DNA of 64,000 nucleotides from Streptomyces griseocarneus (GTDB lineage: Bacteria; Actinomycetota; Actinomycetes; Streptomycetales; Streptomycetaceae), in the NCBI GenBank assembly GCA_003674045.1, contig PENC01000027.1:47085-111084 (forward strand), in the 5' to 3' direction. The position numbers were made by a program, and so were the translations under genes. The notes below the pieces were generated by a model. That model had not been told where the DNA came from. It saw nothing but the letters and a program-made list of their open reading frames with translations, and searched no databases. Of the stretch, positions 42,592 to 51,609 are shown in pieces; within the stretch, counting starts at the first letter, position 1, and every line of letters begins with the position of its first letter.

Positions 42592-43581
42592 CTACTGCGT
42601 CAGGCCCCAGCGGGCCGGGGCCATCTGCTTGGACATGATCGTGATCAGCTCGTAGGCGGCATGGGACGCGGCCACCGAGGTGATGTCGGCATGGTCGTAG
42701 GCCGGGGCGACCTCCACCAGGTCTGCGGAGACCAGGTGGCAGTCGGCGAGCCCGCGCAGGATCTCCAGCAGCTCGCGGGAGGTGAGGCCGCCCGCCTCGG
42801 GGGTGCCGGTGCCGGGGGCGAAGGCCGGGTCCAGGACATCGATGTCGATGGATATGTAGAGGGGGCGGTCACCGATGCGCTCGCGCAGCTGCTGCGCCAC
42901 CTCGTCCACACCGCGTCGCATCACGTCGGCCGAGGTGACGATGCCGAAGCCGAGCTTCGCGTCCTCGTCGAGGTCGCCCTTGGAGTAGACCGGGCCGCGG
43001 GTGCCGACGTGGGAGAGGGCCGAGGTGTCGAGGATGCCCTCCTCCACGGCGCGCCGGAAGGGCATGCCGTGGGTGTACTGCTGGCCGAAGTAGTCGTCCC
43101 AGGTGTCGAGGTGCGCGTCGAAGTGCAGGACGGCGACCGGGCCGTGCTTCTTCGCCACGGCGCGCAGCATCGGCAGGGCGATGGTGTGGTCGCCGCCGAG
43201 GGTCATCAACCGGGCGCCGGTGGAGAGCAGTTCGTCGGCCGCGGCCTCGATCGTCTCCACGGCCTCGTTCAGGTCGAAGGGGTTGGCGCTGATGTCGCCC
43301 GCGTCCGCGACCTGGCTGTAGTGGTACGGGTAGATGTCCTGCGCCGGGTTGTAGGGGCGCAGAGTGCGGGACGCCTCGCGGATGGCGTTGCCGCCGAAGC
43401 GGGCGCCGGGCCGGTAGGTGACCCCGCTGTCGAAAGGCACCCCGACGACGGCGATGTCCGTCTTCTCGACCTGGTCTAACCGGGGGATCCGGCCGAACGT
43501 GGCCGGGCCCGCGAAGTGCAGGGTCCGGTCGGTCTCCGTCGGCGGCACCGGCGGGGTCACTCCGCCAGGCTGGGCGTTCAT
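42592..43581 (-). CDS. speB: Agmatinase (ureohydrolase family)
   Basis: 329 aa. Ureohydrolases use a Mn pair to release urea; agmatinase makes putrescine from agmatine. All metal ligands are visible: GGDHTIALP (about 142-150), HFDAHLDTWDD (about 165-175) and SIDIDVLDPAFAPGTGTPE (about 247-265). The N-terminus ATFGRIPRLDQVEKTDIAVV is typical. Guanidinobutyrase or another guanidino substrate cannot be excluded. ATG 43581 was chosen; the frame is open upstream. A perfect palindrome TTAGGTATACCTAA lies about 100 bp upstream, suggesting metal-responsive control. Confidence 0.92.
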   Translation of the reverse strand: MNAQPGGVTPPVPPTETDRTLHFAGPATFGRIPRLDQVEKTDIAVVGVPFDSGVTYRPGARFGGNAIREASRTLRPYNPAQDIYPYHYSQVADAGDISANPFDLNEAVETIEAAADELLSTGARLMTLGGDHTIALPMLRAVAKKHGPVAVLHFDAHLDTWDDYFGQQYTHGMPFRRAVEEGILDTSALSHVGTRGPVYSKGDLDEDAKLGFGIVTSADVMRRGVDEVAQQLRERIGDRPLYISIDIDVLDPAFAPGTGTPEAGGLTSRELLEILRGLADCHLVSADLVEVAPAYDHADITSVAASHAAYELITIMSKQMAPARWGLTQ

Positions 43582-43683
43582 TGGTGCGATCAGCGCCTTT
43601 CCATGGGGACGGCGCCCCTGCGCCCCGACGGGGCCGAACGAGCGGGGCGACGCCACTCGCCTCCCCCTTACCCCTGTCACCCC

Positions 43684-43697
43684 TTAGGTATACCTAA
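43684..43697. promoter_or_regulatory. Perfect palindromic operator upstream of agmatinase
   Basis: TTAGGTATACCTAA, 14-bp perfect palindrome. Same TTAGG-N4-CCTAA design as in front of the ZIP transporter at 19508. Candidate DtxR/MntR-type site. Confidence 0.55.
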
Positions 43698-43763
43698 CTT
43701 TTTCTGTCACCATCAGCACCAACTGCCCCACACCTAACGGAATGTCCCGTTACTGACGGTTGG

Positions 43764-44735
43764 TCAGCCCAGCTCCTCCCCCACCATCTCGGCGAACGCC
43801 CTGATGCGGGAGTTCTCGTGGGCGCGGTTCCAGACCAGGCCGAGGGCGGAGTCGGGGACGCCCGTGAGCGTCACGTAGGCGACGTCACGGCGGCGGTGGT
43901 AGTCGGCCGTGGACTGGCACAGGAGCATCGCGCCGCGGTTCGCCGCCACGAGGGAGAGGCCCTCCTGGAGGGTGGAGACCATGGGGCCCGCGGGGACGGG
44001 CAGGCCCTCGGGGGTCCGGGACGGGGCCTGGACCTCGCGCCAGTAGGCGGGGGCCGGGTCGCGGACGCCGATGAGGGGCGAGTTCGCGAGGTCCTCCGCG
44101 CACAGCTCCGTACGCGGCGCGAAGGGGTGCCGCTTCGAGACCGCGAGGTACTGCGGCTGGCGAGAGAAGACCGGGCCGAGGACGAGGGACTCCTCCGCCA
44201 TGGGCAGCAGCACGACGGCGAGGTCCACCTCGCCGCGGTGCAGCGGGCCGAAGGGGTCCGAGAGCGGCACCTCGGTGATCTCCGTCGAGCAGTCCGGGTA
44301 ACGGTCCTCGAACAGGGCCATCACGGCCATGAACGCGTCGTCCGCGCTGCCCTGGAAGCCGATCCGCAGGCAGCCCGCGATCCCGCGCGCCGCCACGCAC
44401 GCGTCGTCCACGGTGGCCCGCAGCGCGGCGTACGCGGGGCGCAGGCTCCGCAGGAAGTCCTCGCCGAGCGGGGTCAGCCCGACGCGCCTGCTGGTACGTT
44501 CCACCAGCCGGGCGCCGATGCGGCTCTCCAGGGACCGCAGGAGCTGGCTGACGCGCCCCTGCGAGACGTACAGCCGCTCCCCGGTCCGGCCGAAGTGCAG
44601 CTCCTCGGCGAGGACCAGGAAGCACTCCAGCTCGCGGATCTCCAGGCCGCTGCCCTGCCGGTGCTCCGCGCTCCGCGTCACCCGGTCCACCGCTCCGCCG
44701 GTCGTCCCGCCCGCCGTCAGACCACTCGCCGCCAT
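43764..44735 (-). CDS. LysR-family transcriptional regulator
   Basis: 323 aa from ATG 44735. The helix-turn-helix spans about 36-95 (LEIRELECFLVLAEELHFGR, TGERLYVSQGRVSQLLRSLE). The effector-binding domain follows (AGCLRIGFQGSADDAFMAVM onward), with the usual two-lobed pattern. The true start is uncertain: the LysR core begins at LEIRELE and upstream residues vary. It is divergent from an MFS drug-type exporter with about 170 bp between starts, the classic arrangement for a LysR gene controlling its neighbour. Confidence 0.88.
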   Translation of the reverse strand: MAASGLTAGGTTGGAVDRVTRSAEHRQGSGLEIRELECFLVLAEELHFGRTGERLYVSQGRVSQLLRSLESRIGARLVERTSRRVGLTPLGEDFLRSLRPAYAALRATVDDACVAARGIAGCLRIGFQGSADDAFMAVMALFEDRYPDCSTEITEVPLSDPFGPLHRGEVDLAVVLLPMAEESLVLGPVFSRQPQYLAVSKRHPFAPRTELCAEDLANSPLIGVRDPAPAYWREVQAPSRTPEGLPVPAGPMVSTLQEGLSLVAANRGAMLLCQSTADYHRRRDVAYVTLTGVPDSALGLVWNRAHENSRIRAFAEMVGEELG

Positions 44736-44902
44736 GGCTCGTGCGCCCCCTTCCCCCGCTTGTCCCCCGATACCGGCCCCCGTGGCCCGGCACCCCTGCC
44801 GCGTGTCGTTTCCGCACGTCATCGTGCGTCGATTAGTCCACCTCATGGAAGCATTAGGACTTCACGATTGTTCCCTCCCGCCCCGCCGGGTTGGCTGGGG
44901 GC

Positions 44903-46117
44903 ATGGCAAAAGTTGATGACATGACCACCGAGGCCCCTGCCTCGGGGACATCGACGGTGAGGGGATGGCCAGCCGTTGTGGCGGTGGCGGCCGGCACGTT
45001 CACGGTCGTCACGTCGGAGATGCTGCCGGTGGGCCTCCTGACCCCGATCGGGGACGCGCTCGACGTCACCGAGGGCACCGCCGGCCTGACCCTGACGGTG
45101 ACCGGGATCATCGGCGCGGTGTCCGCGCCCCTGGTCACCGCGGCCATCGGCAAGCTGGACCGGCGGCTGGTGCTCTGCGGGCTGATGGCCCTGCTCACCG
45201 CGGCCAACCTGCTCGCCGCCTGGTCCCCGAACTTCGCCGTCATGATGGTGGCCCGCGTCCTCATCGGCATCGGCATGGGTGGCGTGTGGTCGCTCGCCGG
45301 TGGCCTGGCCGGGCGGCTGGTGACACCGGACAAGGCGGGGCCCGCGATGTCACTGGTGTTCAGTGGTATCGCGGTGGCCTCCGTGCTGGGCGTGCCCGCC
45401 GGTACGTACATCGGTGAATGGGCGGGATGGCGCGAGGCGTTCATCGCCATCGCCGCCCTGTCGCTGCTCGTCACCCTCGCGATGGCGGTCCTGCTGCCGC
45501 CGCTGCCCGCCGAGCAGGCGGTCGGACTCGGCGGTGTGATGCGGCTGTTCGGCAACCCCAAGGTGGCCACGGGCCTCGCCGTGGTGGCCCTGCTGGTGTG
45601 CGGGCACTTCGCCGCGTACACCTACGTCCGGCCCGTGCTGGAGGACGTCTCCGGCGTCAAGGCGAGCCTCATCGGCACCCTGCTGCTGATCTACGGCGTC
45701 GCGGGTGTCGTCGGCAACTTCCTGGCGGGCTCCCGGGTCGGCACGACCATCAAGGGCACGCTGCTGGTGATCAGCGGAGTGCTGGCGGTGTCCGTGCTGC
45801 TCGTGCCAAAGCTCGGCGTGACCACCATCGGGGCCCTGATCCTGCTGGCGGTCTGGGGCATCTCGTACGGCGGTGTGTCGGTCAGCACGCAGACCTGGCT
45901 CTCGACGGCGGCGCCCGAGGCGCGCGAGGGCGTGACCTCCCTGTTCGTCGGCATCTTCAACGGCGCGATCGCCGTGGGAGCCACGGCGGGCGGCCAGATG
46001 GTCGACGGCTACGGCACCGAGTCGGTGATGTGGCTGGGCGGCGCGCTCGCGATCGGCGCCCTGCTGGTGACGCTGTTCGGCAAGGTCCCCAAGGTGGGTG
46101 CCCCGGCGGGCGATTGA
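44903..46117 (+). CDS. MFS transporter (AraJ/drug-efflux DHA1 type)
   Basis: 404 aa, twelve predicted helices. The sequence EMLPVGLLTPIGDALDVTEG near the N-terminus and RVLIGIGMGGVWSLAGGLAG (helix 4) are typical of the AraJ-like arabinose/drug efflux family. FVGIFNGAIAVGATAGGQMV comes late in the protein. ATG 44903 (MAKVDDMTTEAP) is chosen; TTG 44891 is possible. Expression is probably controlled by the divergent LysR regulator. Substrate unknown. A hairpin about 70 bp downstream ends the transcript. Confidence 0.9.
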   Translation: MAKVDDMTTEAPASGTSTVRGWPAVVAVAAGTFTVVTSEMLPVGLLTPIGDALDVTEGTAGLTLTVTGIIGAVSAPLVTAAIGKLDRRLVLCGLMALLTAANLLAAWSPNFAVMMVARVLIGIGMGGVWSLAGGLAGRLVTPDKAGPAMSLVFSGIAVASVLGVPAGTYIGEWAGWREAFIAIAALSLLVTLAMAVLLPPLPAEQAVGLGGVMRLFGNPKVATGLAVVALLVCGHFAAYTYVRPVLEDVSGVKASLIGTLLLIYGVAGVVGNFLAGSRVGTTIKGTLLVISGVLAVSVLLVPKLGVTTIGALILLAVWGISYGGVSVSTQTWLSTAAPEAREGVTSLFVGIFNGAIAVGATAGGQMVDGYGTESVMWLGGALAIGALLVTLFGKVPKVGAPAGD

Positions 46118-46189
46118 GCACACCCCGCCCGAACAGGCTGAAGCCGCCTCGGAGATAATGAACCGGCCCTTCCGGTTCCACTCTGGACC

Positions 46190-46219
46190 AGCGGCCGCGG
46201 ACCCCCCGCCGCGGCCGCT
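46190..46219. terminator. Hairpin terminator after MFS gene
   Basis: AGCGGCCGCGG / CCGCGGCCGCT, 11-bp perfect stem, 8-nt loop. Confidence 0.75.
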
Positions 46220-46227
46220 TCAGGCTT

Positions 46228-46248
46228 GAGACAAACTTCAATTGTCTC
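46228..46248. promoter_or_regulatory. Inverted repeat upstream of paaN
   Basis: GAGACAA (46228-46234) and TTGTCTC (46242-46248), 7-bp arms with a 7-nt spacer. Candidate operator for the paaN operon, 240 bp upstream. Confidence 0.35.
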
Positions 46249-46487
46249 GCATCGAAACCCCCAACCGACGTGAGTTTAAAGACTCTATGTCGTTCCATTG
46301 CAAACCTTGTGCAAGGCACCCCCTCCTGTGCATGAATGGTGGAGGGCGCCGTCCCAGGCGGCCCACGGGGGGATGCGAGGGGGTACGGGGGGAATGGCCA
46401 TGCGTTCCGGCTGCTGCGGTGCGGCTCGGCCACGGTTCTGCTCGAAGGGACCTTGCTCGCGCTTTTCCGAAGCCGAAGGAGCGTGAG

Positions 46488-48296
46488 ATGAATCCATCCG
46501 ATGTACGCCCGGCCGCCCCGGGCGACGCCACGGCGGCCGGGTCGGCCGGAACCGCACAGGAGCCGGGACGGCTGAGACCCGTACGGCCGGAACACATACG
46601 GCAGGAGCTCGTCGGGCGGCATCGCGCCACCCTCGACCGGGCCCTGGAGGTCATCCGGACCAGAGCCGGCTGGTCCCCCTATCCCGAGGACGAGGGCGCG
46701 TACGCCGTCGACGCCGCGCAGGGCGCGGCCGCCCACCGGGACACGCGGGGCCGGCACTTCGCCCTCGGCCAGCCCGGGGAGGACGGCACCGTCGGCCCCT
46801 CCCCCGCCGAAGGTGGCGAGAAATCGCCGTTCGGACCGGAGTTGGGCATCTCCTATCCGCATCACGACCCCGCGGTGCTGCTGCCCGCGATGCGCGCGGC
46901 GATCCCCGCCTGGCGGGACGCGGGAGTGGACGTGCGCGCCGCCGTGTGCGCCGAGATCCTGGCGCGGATCAACGCCCGTTCGCACGAGTTCGCGCAGGCC
47001 GCCGCGCACACCAGCGGCCACAACCCGGTCATGGCCTTCCACGCGGGCGCCGTGCACGCGCAGGACCGCGGCCTGGAGGCCGTGGCCTACGCCGTCGCCG
47101 AGCAGAAGCGGCTGCCGGAGACCGCGGTGTGGAGCAAGCCGCGGCCGGACGGCGAGCCCTTCGTCCTCGACAAGACCTTTAAAATCCGGCCACGCGGCAT
47201 CGGCCTCGTGATCGGCAACAGCGTCTTCCCCGCCTGGAACGGCTACCCCGGCTTCTTCGCCTCCCTGGCCACCGGCAACGCCGTCCTCGTCAAGCCGCAC
47301 CCGCGCGCCGTGCTGCCCCTGGCCCTGACCGTGCGCGTGGCCCGCGAGGTGCTGCGCGAGACCGGCTTCGACGCGGACCTCGTCTGCCTGGCCCCCGAGC
47401 GGCCCGGCGAGGCCCTGGCCAAGACCCTCGCCACGCACCCGGACGTCCGTATCGTCGACTACGCGGGCTCCGCGTCCTTCGGCGAGTGGCTCAAGGCCCA
47501 CGCACGCCAGGCGCAGCTGCACCTCGGCACGTCCGCGGTGAACAGCCTGCTGATCGACTCCACCGCGCACTACCGCGACATGCTGGACAACCTGGCCTTC
47601 AGCCTCGCCCTCTACAGCGGCCAGCTGTGCACCAGCCCGCAGAACCTGCTGATCCCCCGCGACGGCATCCCGACCGACGAGGGCCACAAGTCCTTCGACG
47701 AGGTCGTCGCGGACCTCGGCGGCGCCCTCGGCGGGCTCCTCGCGGACGACGGCGGGGCGAGCGCGGTGCTCGGCGCGCTGGTCGGGCCCGAGGTGCTCGC
47801 CCGTGTCGAGAAGGCCGCCTCGGGCGCGCTCGGCGAGCCCGCCGTGGCCCCGCGCGCGGTCGTCCATCCCGCGTTCCCGGACGCCGTGATCCGCACGCCC
47901 GCCGTCGTGGCACTGGACGCGGACCGGCCCGAGGACCTGGCCACCCTGTCCGCCGAGTGGCTCGGCCCCGTCTTCTTCGCCGTCGCCGTCGGCTCGGCCG
48001 CCGACGGCATCGCGCTGCTGGCCCGTACGGCACGGGAGCAGGGCGCGCTGTCCGCGGGCGCGTACACGACGTCGACGGCCGTCGAGGAGGCCCTGGAGGC
48101 CGCCTGCGCCGAGGCGGGCGTCATGCTTTCGCTGAACCTGATGGGGCAGTGGTACATCACGCAGTCCGCCGTCTACTCGGACCTGCACGGCACGGGCATG
48201 AACCCGGCCGCGGAATCGGTCTACTGCGACGCCGCGTTCGTCGCGGGCCGCTTCCGCACGGTGGGGGTGCGGCGCTACGGGGCGAAGGGCCGATAG
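46488..48296 (+). CDS. paaN: Phenylacetic acid degradation protein PaaN-type aldehyde dehydrogenase
   Basis: 602 aa. PaaN-like proteins belong to the aldehyde dehydrogenase superfamily and act in phenylacetate ring-opening pathways. The cofactor region PRGIGLVIGNSVFPAWNGYP (about 230-249) and the catalytic Cys in YSGQLCTSPQNLLIP (about 378-392) are present. The N-terminal 80 residues are specific to this subfamily. ATG 46488 has AAGGAG 9 nt upstream. No other paa genes are nearby. It is followed by a LuxR regulator (98-bp gap) and an FAD oxidoreductase (31-bp gap), probably one operon. Confidence 0.87.
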   Translation: MNPSDVRPAAPGDATAAGSAGTAQEPGRLRPVRPEHIRQELVGRHRATLDRALEVIRTRAGWSPYPEDEGAYAVDAAQGAAAHRDTRGRHFALGQPGEDGTVGPSPAEGGEKSPFGPELGISYPHHDPAVLLPAMRAAIPAWRDAGVDVRAAVCAEILARINARSHEFAQAAAHTSGHNPVMAFHAGAVHAQDRGLEAVAYAVAEQKRLPETAVWSKPRPDGEPFVLDKTFKIRPRGIGLVIGNSVFPAWNGYPGFFASLATGNAVLVKPHPRAVLPLALTVRVAREVLRETGFDADLVCLAPERPGEALAKTLATHPDVRIVDYAGSASFGEWLKAHARQAQLHLGTSAVNSLLIDSTAHYRDMLDNLAFSLALYSGQLCTSPQNLLIPRDGIPTDEGHKSFDEVVADLGGALGGLLADDGGASAVLGALVGPEVLARVEKAASGALGEPAVAPRAVVHPAFPDAVIRTPAVVALDADRPEDLATLSAEWLGPVFFAVAVGSAADGIALLARTAREQGALSAGAYTTSTAVEEALEAACAEAGVMLSLNLMGQWYITQSAVYSDLHGTGMNPAAESVYCDAAFVAGRFRTVGVRRYGAKGR

Positions 48297-48394
48297 CGGA
48301 GCCCGCTCCGGTCCGGCCCCGCGCCGGTGACCGGACCGCGGCCCGTGACCGCCCGACGACCGGCGACCACCGAGGGAAGGGGGATCTCCCACCC

Positions 48395-49732
48395 ATGCTC
48401 ACCACCCACACCGCACCGACCGACCAGCCCTTGCGCGGCCGTGAGCGCGAGCTGGCACGCGTCCACGACGTCCTCGAACACGGACGTGGCGGCGGCAGTG
48501 CCCTGCTGCTCATCGAGGGGCAGCCCGGCTGCGGCAAGACCCGGCTGATGCGCGAGTGCATGACGCTGGCCGACCGCCTGGGCTACGTCGCCGCGCACAC
48601 GGGCGCCGCGCCCCGCGCCGCGCGCCCGGCCCGCAGCGCCTGGCAGCGGCACCATCTCCAGGCACCCGGCCACCGCGAGTCGGCCGTCCGGCACCACGCG
48701 CCGCTCCGGCCCGTGCTCGTGACGATCGACGAGTTCCAGGGCACCGGCAGCCGGCCGGACGGGGCCGGCGCGTTCCGCAGGGCCGCGCACCACGACCGCG
48801 TCGTGTGGGTGGTGGCCCGCCGCACCGGCATGGGCCCCGACCCCTCCTGCCTGCTGCTGTCGGACCCCACGAGCCGCTTCGAGCGCGTCGTGCTGGGAGC
48901 GCTGCCGCGCACCGCCGCGCTGGAGCTCGCCGCCGACCTGCTGGGCGCGGCCCTCTCGCCGCTCCTCGTACGGCTCGTGGAGCAGTTCGACGGCCACCCC
49001 CGGCTGATCACCGAACTGCTGACGGGCCTGCGGGAGGAGCAGGGTGTCCAGATCGCCGACGGCCGGGCCACCCTGCTCACCAGCCGCCTGCCCGAGCGGC
49101 TGCGCGCCCGGGTGCGCACCACGCTCGCGCAGTACTCGCCCGAGTGCCGCCAACTGCTGTGCGTGGCCGCCGTGATGGGCGAGGAGGTGGAGTACGAGGA
49201 GCTGGCCGTGCTGCTGCGCTCCTCGACCTCCGCGCTGCTGCCCGTCGTGGAGGAGGCGTGCGCCACCGGCATCGTCCGCCACGACGGCGCGAGCACCGTC
49301 TTCCACAACGAGCTGGTGCGGCAGATCATCGACGACCAGGTGCCCGCGGCCCTCAAACGCGCCCTGTACCGGGAGGCGGCCGCGCTGCGGACCGCGCGCC
49401 TCGGTCCGGAGGGCGATCCGCTCGCCCGGGCCTGCGTGCCCGGCGTGCCCGGGCGTGCTGCGCCCGCCCCCGTCGAGGGCGTGCCGTCGCCGGACGCGGT
49501 CGCCACCGACCAGCCGCGTCTCAGCGAGCAGCAGCACGAGCTGATCCGGCTCGTCGGCGAGGGGCTCACCAACCAGCAGATGGCCCGCAGGCTCGGGCTG
49601 TCCCCGCACACCGTCAACTACCACCTGCGGAAGCTCTTCAAGAGCTTCGGAGTGAACTCGCGGATCGACCTGCTGAGGGCCGTCGACCGGCACCGCGCGC
49701 CCTCGCTGGCCGCGGGCGGTCAGGAACCGTGA
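48395..49732 (+). CDS. LuxR-family regulator with ATP-binding domain (short LAL type)
   Basis: 445 aa. A P-loop IEGQPGCGKTRLM (about 39-51) opens an AAA/NB-ARC-like domain with LVTIDEFQG as Walker B (about 108). The C-terminal LuxR helix-turn-helix spans about 373-432 (GLTNQQMARRLGLSPHTVNY, then LRKLFKSFGVNS). At 445 aa it is far shorter than the 900-aa LAL regulators and lacks the long TPR middle. It sits between paaN and an FAD oxidoreductase, so it probably regulates this operon. ATG 48395. Confidence 0.87.
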   Translation: MLTTHTAPTDQPLRGRERELARVHDVLEHGRGGGSALLLIEGQPGCGKTRLMRECMTLADRLGYVAAHTGAAPRAARPARSAWQRHHLQAPGHRESAVRHHAPLRPVLVTIDEFQGTGSRPDGAGAFRRAAHHDRVVWVVARRTGMGPDPSCLLLSDPTSRFERVVLGALPRTAALELAADLLGAALSPLLVRLVEQFDGHPRLITELLTGLREEQGVQIADGRATLLTSRLPERLRARVRTTLAQYSPECRQLLCVAAVMGEEVEYEELAVLLRSSTSALLPVVEEACATGIVRHDGASTVFHNELVRQIIDDQVPAALKRALYREAAALRTARLGPEGDPLARACVPGVPGRAAPAPVEGVPSPDAVATDQPRLSEQQHELIRLVGEGLTNQQMARRLGLSPHTVNYHLRKLFKSFGVNSRIDLLRAVDRHRAPSLAAGGQEP

Positions 49733-49763
49733 CCGAACACAGGGATCATAGGAGGAGCTTTAC

Positions 49764-51206
49764 GTGACCGGCCTCGCACTTCCCCGCACCTGGCCGAACA
49801 GCGCCGCGCCCGCGCCCGAGCGGCGCACGCCCTGGCTGCGGGACGCCCTGAACGCCGAACCGGACGACGGCAAGTCGCCGCCGCTCGACGGCGACACGCG
49901 GTGCGACGTGTGCATCGTGGGCGGCGGATACACCGGCCTGTGGACGGCCCTGGAGCTCCTGGAGCGGGCGCCCGGTACGGACATCGTGCTCATCGACGCC
50001 GACATCTGCGGCGGCGGGGCCAGCGGCGCCAACGCCGGTTTCCTGATGCCCATGTGGGCGCGGTTCCGCAGCCTGGTGGCCATCAGCGACCACGAGGAGG
50101 CGCGCCGCCTGGGCGAGGCCTCCGAGCGGGCCGTCGACGAGATCCTCTCCTTCCTCGACGAGCACGGCATCGACGCGGAGCACCGGCGCGGGCCCTGGCT
50201 GTGGACCGCCTCCAACCGGGCCCAGCTCGGCGCCTGGGACGACACCGTCGCAGAGCTGGACCGGGCGGGCATCGCGCCGCTGCGGCCCGTCTCCGCCGAC
50301 GAGGCCCGCCGCATGGTCGGCACCGACTCGCACCACGGCGGGGTCGTCGACCCGGGCTGTGCCACCGTCCAGCCCGCCAAGCTGACGCGTGGCCTGCGGC
50401 GGGTCGCGCTGGAGAAGGGCATCCGCATCCACGAGCGGACCCCTCTCACAGGGCTGCGCACCGGCAGGAGCACGGAAGCGGTGACCCCCAACGGCACGAT
50501 CTCCGCCGACCGCGTCGTCCTGGCCATCAACGCGTGGGCGGGCGCCCTGGAGGACATCGGCCGCCGCATGGTCACCATCGCCAGCGACACCGTCCTCACC
50601 ACGCCCGTCCCGGAGCGGCTGGCCGAGCGCGGCTGGACGGACGGCACGTCCGTGTGCGACTCGCGGCGGCGGCTCAACTACTACCGGACCACTCCGGACG
50701 GCCGTCTTGTGTTCGGCAAGGGGGGATCCGGTTTCTCGTACGGCCATGGTGGGCCGAGTGACATGTGGGGGCGCCCGCTGCGGCCGGGTGAGATGCGGCG
50801 GCAGTTCCTGCGGCTCTTCCCCGACCTGGATGATGTGCCGATCGCGGGGGCGTGGACGGCGCCGGTGGAGTACGCGGTGACGGGCGTGCCGTTCGCGGGA
50901 TGGCTGCGGTCGGTACCGAACGTGGTGTACGGCACCGGGTATTCGGGGGACGGGGTGGGGCCGTCGAAGGTGATGGCCAAGGTGCTGGCCTCCCTGGTGC
51001 TGGGTGTGCGGGACGAGTGGTCGACGTCCGGGTTCGCGCGGACGCCGGGCGGGGGGATTCCGGGGGAGCCGTTGCGGTATGCGGGGTCGCGGGCGGTGTT
51101 GCCGGCGCTTCGGGCGGTTGAGCGGCGGGAGGATCGGGGGGCGTTCGTGCCGGGGGTGGTGAAGCGGTTGGTGTCGATCGATCCGTCGGCGTTCCGACGG
51201 CCTTAG
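49764..51206 (+). CDS. FAD-dependent oxidoreductase (DAO/PuuB-like)
   Basis: 480 aa. The FAD dinucleotide fold is CDVCIVGGGYTGLWTALEL (about 47-65) with GGGASGANAGFLMP (about 83-96). The substrate domain and the C-terminal FAD block (VVYGTGYSGDGVGPSKVMAK, about 391-410) follow the gamma-glutamylputrescine/glycine oxidase pattern. It would oxidise a secondary or primary amine to an aldehyde. In this operon the product could feed the PaaN-type dehydrogenase. GTG 49764 has AGGAGGA 8 nt upstream. The last part is unusually G-rich (GGGG runs from about 51040). Confidence 0.87.
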   Translation: MTGLALPRTWPNSAAPAPERRTPWLRDALNAEPDDGKSPPLDGDTRCDVCIVGGGYTGLWTALELLERAPGTDIVLIDADICGGGASGANAGFLMPMWARFRSLVAISDHEEARRLGEASERAVDEILSFLDEHGIDAEHRRGPWLWTASNRAQLGAWDDTVAELDRAGIAPLRPVSADEARRMVGTDSHHGGVVDPGCATVQPAKLTRGLRRVALEKGIRIHERTPLTGLRTGRSTEAVTPNGTISADRVVLAINAWAGALEDIGRRMVTIASDTVLTTPVPERLAERGWTDGTSVCDSRRRLNYYRTTPDGRLVFGKGGSGFSYGHGGPSDMWGRPLRPGEMRRQFLRLFPDLDDVPIAGAWTAPVEYAVTGVPFAGWLRSVPNVVYGTGYSGDGVGPSKVMAKVLASLVLGVRDEWSTSGFARTPGGGIPGEPLRYAGSRAVLPALRAVERREDRGAFVPGVVKRLVSIDPSAFRRP

Positions 51207-51235
51207 CGCTGCGCTTGCGGGTGCGGGTTGGTGTG

Positions 51236-51446
51236 TGGTTGCTCGCGCCGTTCCTCGCGCCCCTGGGTGGTCTGTGGGCCGGGGGCGGTGCCTCCGGGCT
51301 GGGAACCTGAAACGCGGTGCGTGCGGCCGATACGTGTGGGGAGCCGTGATTCATGCACCGTCGTTTCAGAACCCCACCCTCCGGCCCCGCCCCCTCCACC
51401 GGTGGATCAGGCGCGCCCCTTCAGGGGCGCGGGGAACTGCGCGACC
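51236..51446. repeat. Intergenic element with terminal inverted repeats, copy A
   Basis: About 211 bp. The left end (51236-51264, ...CGCGCCGTTCCTCGCGCCCCT) and right end (51423-51446, AGGGGCGCGGGGAACTGCGC...) are inverted repeats of about 25 bp. The interior matches the reverse complement of copy B at 62.3 kb with roughly 85% or better identity by eye, and similarity extends another 50 bp beyond the right end. A perfect GCGCCCCT-TC-AGGGGCGC hairpin (51413-51430) lies at the right end. No coding capacity. It occupies the 403-bp gap between the oxidoreductase and the 51610 gene; the rest of that gap shows no gene. Confidence 0.8.
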
Positions 51447-51609
51447 GGCCACGACGGAGCCGCAGCCGCGCGCGGAGCGTAAGAGGCAGACCGGTGGGCG
51501 CAACCGGAAACCACCCATAGGGATGAGCTGACGCTCTACGTCCGCCCCGCAACGCCCCAAAGAGGAACCATGGCCCGGCAGTTCATCTGATGGATGCCGA
51601 AGGGGAGCC

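Larger units (their letters stand above)
46118..46487. other. 370-bp gap before paaN
   Basis: It holds the MFS terminator (46190-46219), an inverted repeat (46228-46248) and a lower-GC stretch to about 46340 with TTGCAA and CCTTGTGCAAGG words. I see no gene. The paaN promoter and operators are expected here. Confidence 0.5.

Noticed and set aside
51236..51446. Insertion sequence
   Set aside because: Terminal inverted repeats exist but no transposase frame; at most a non-autonomous element.
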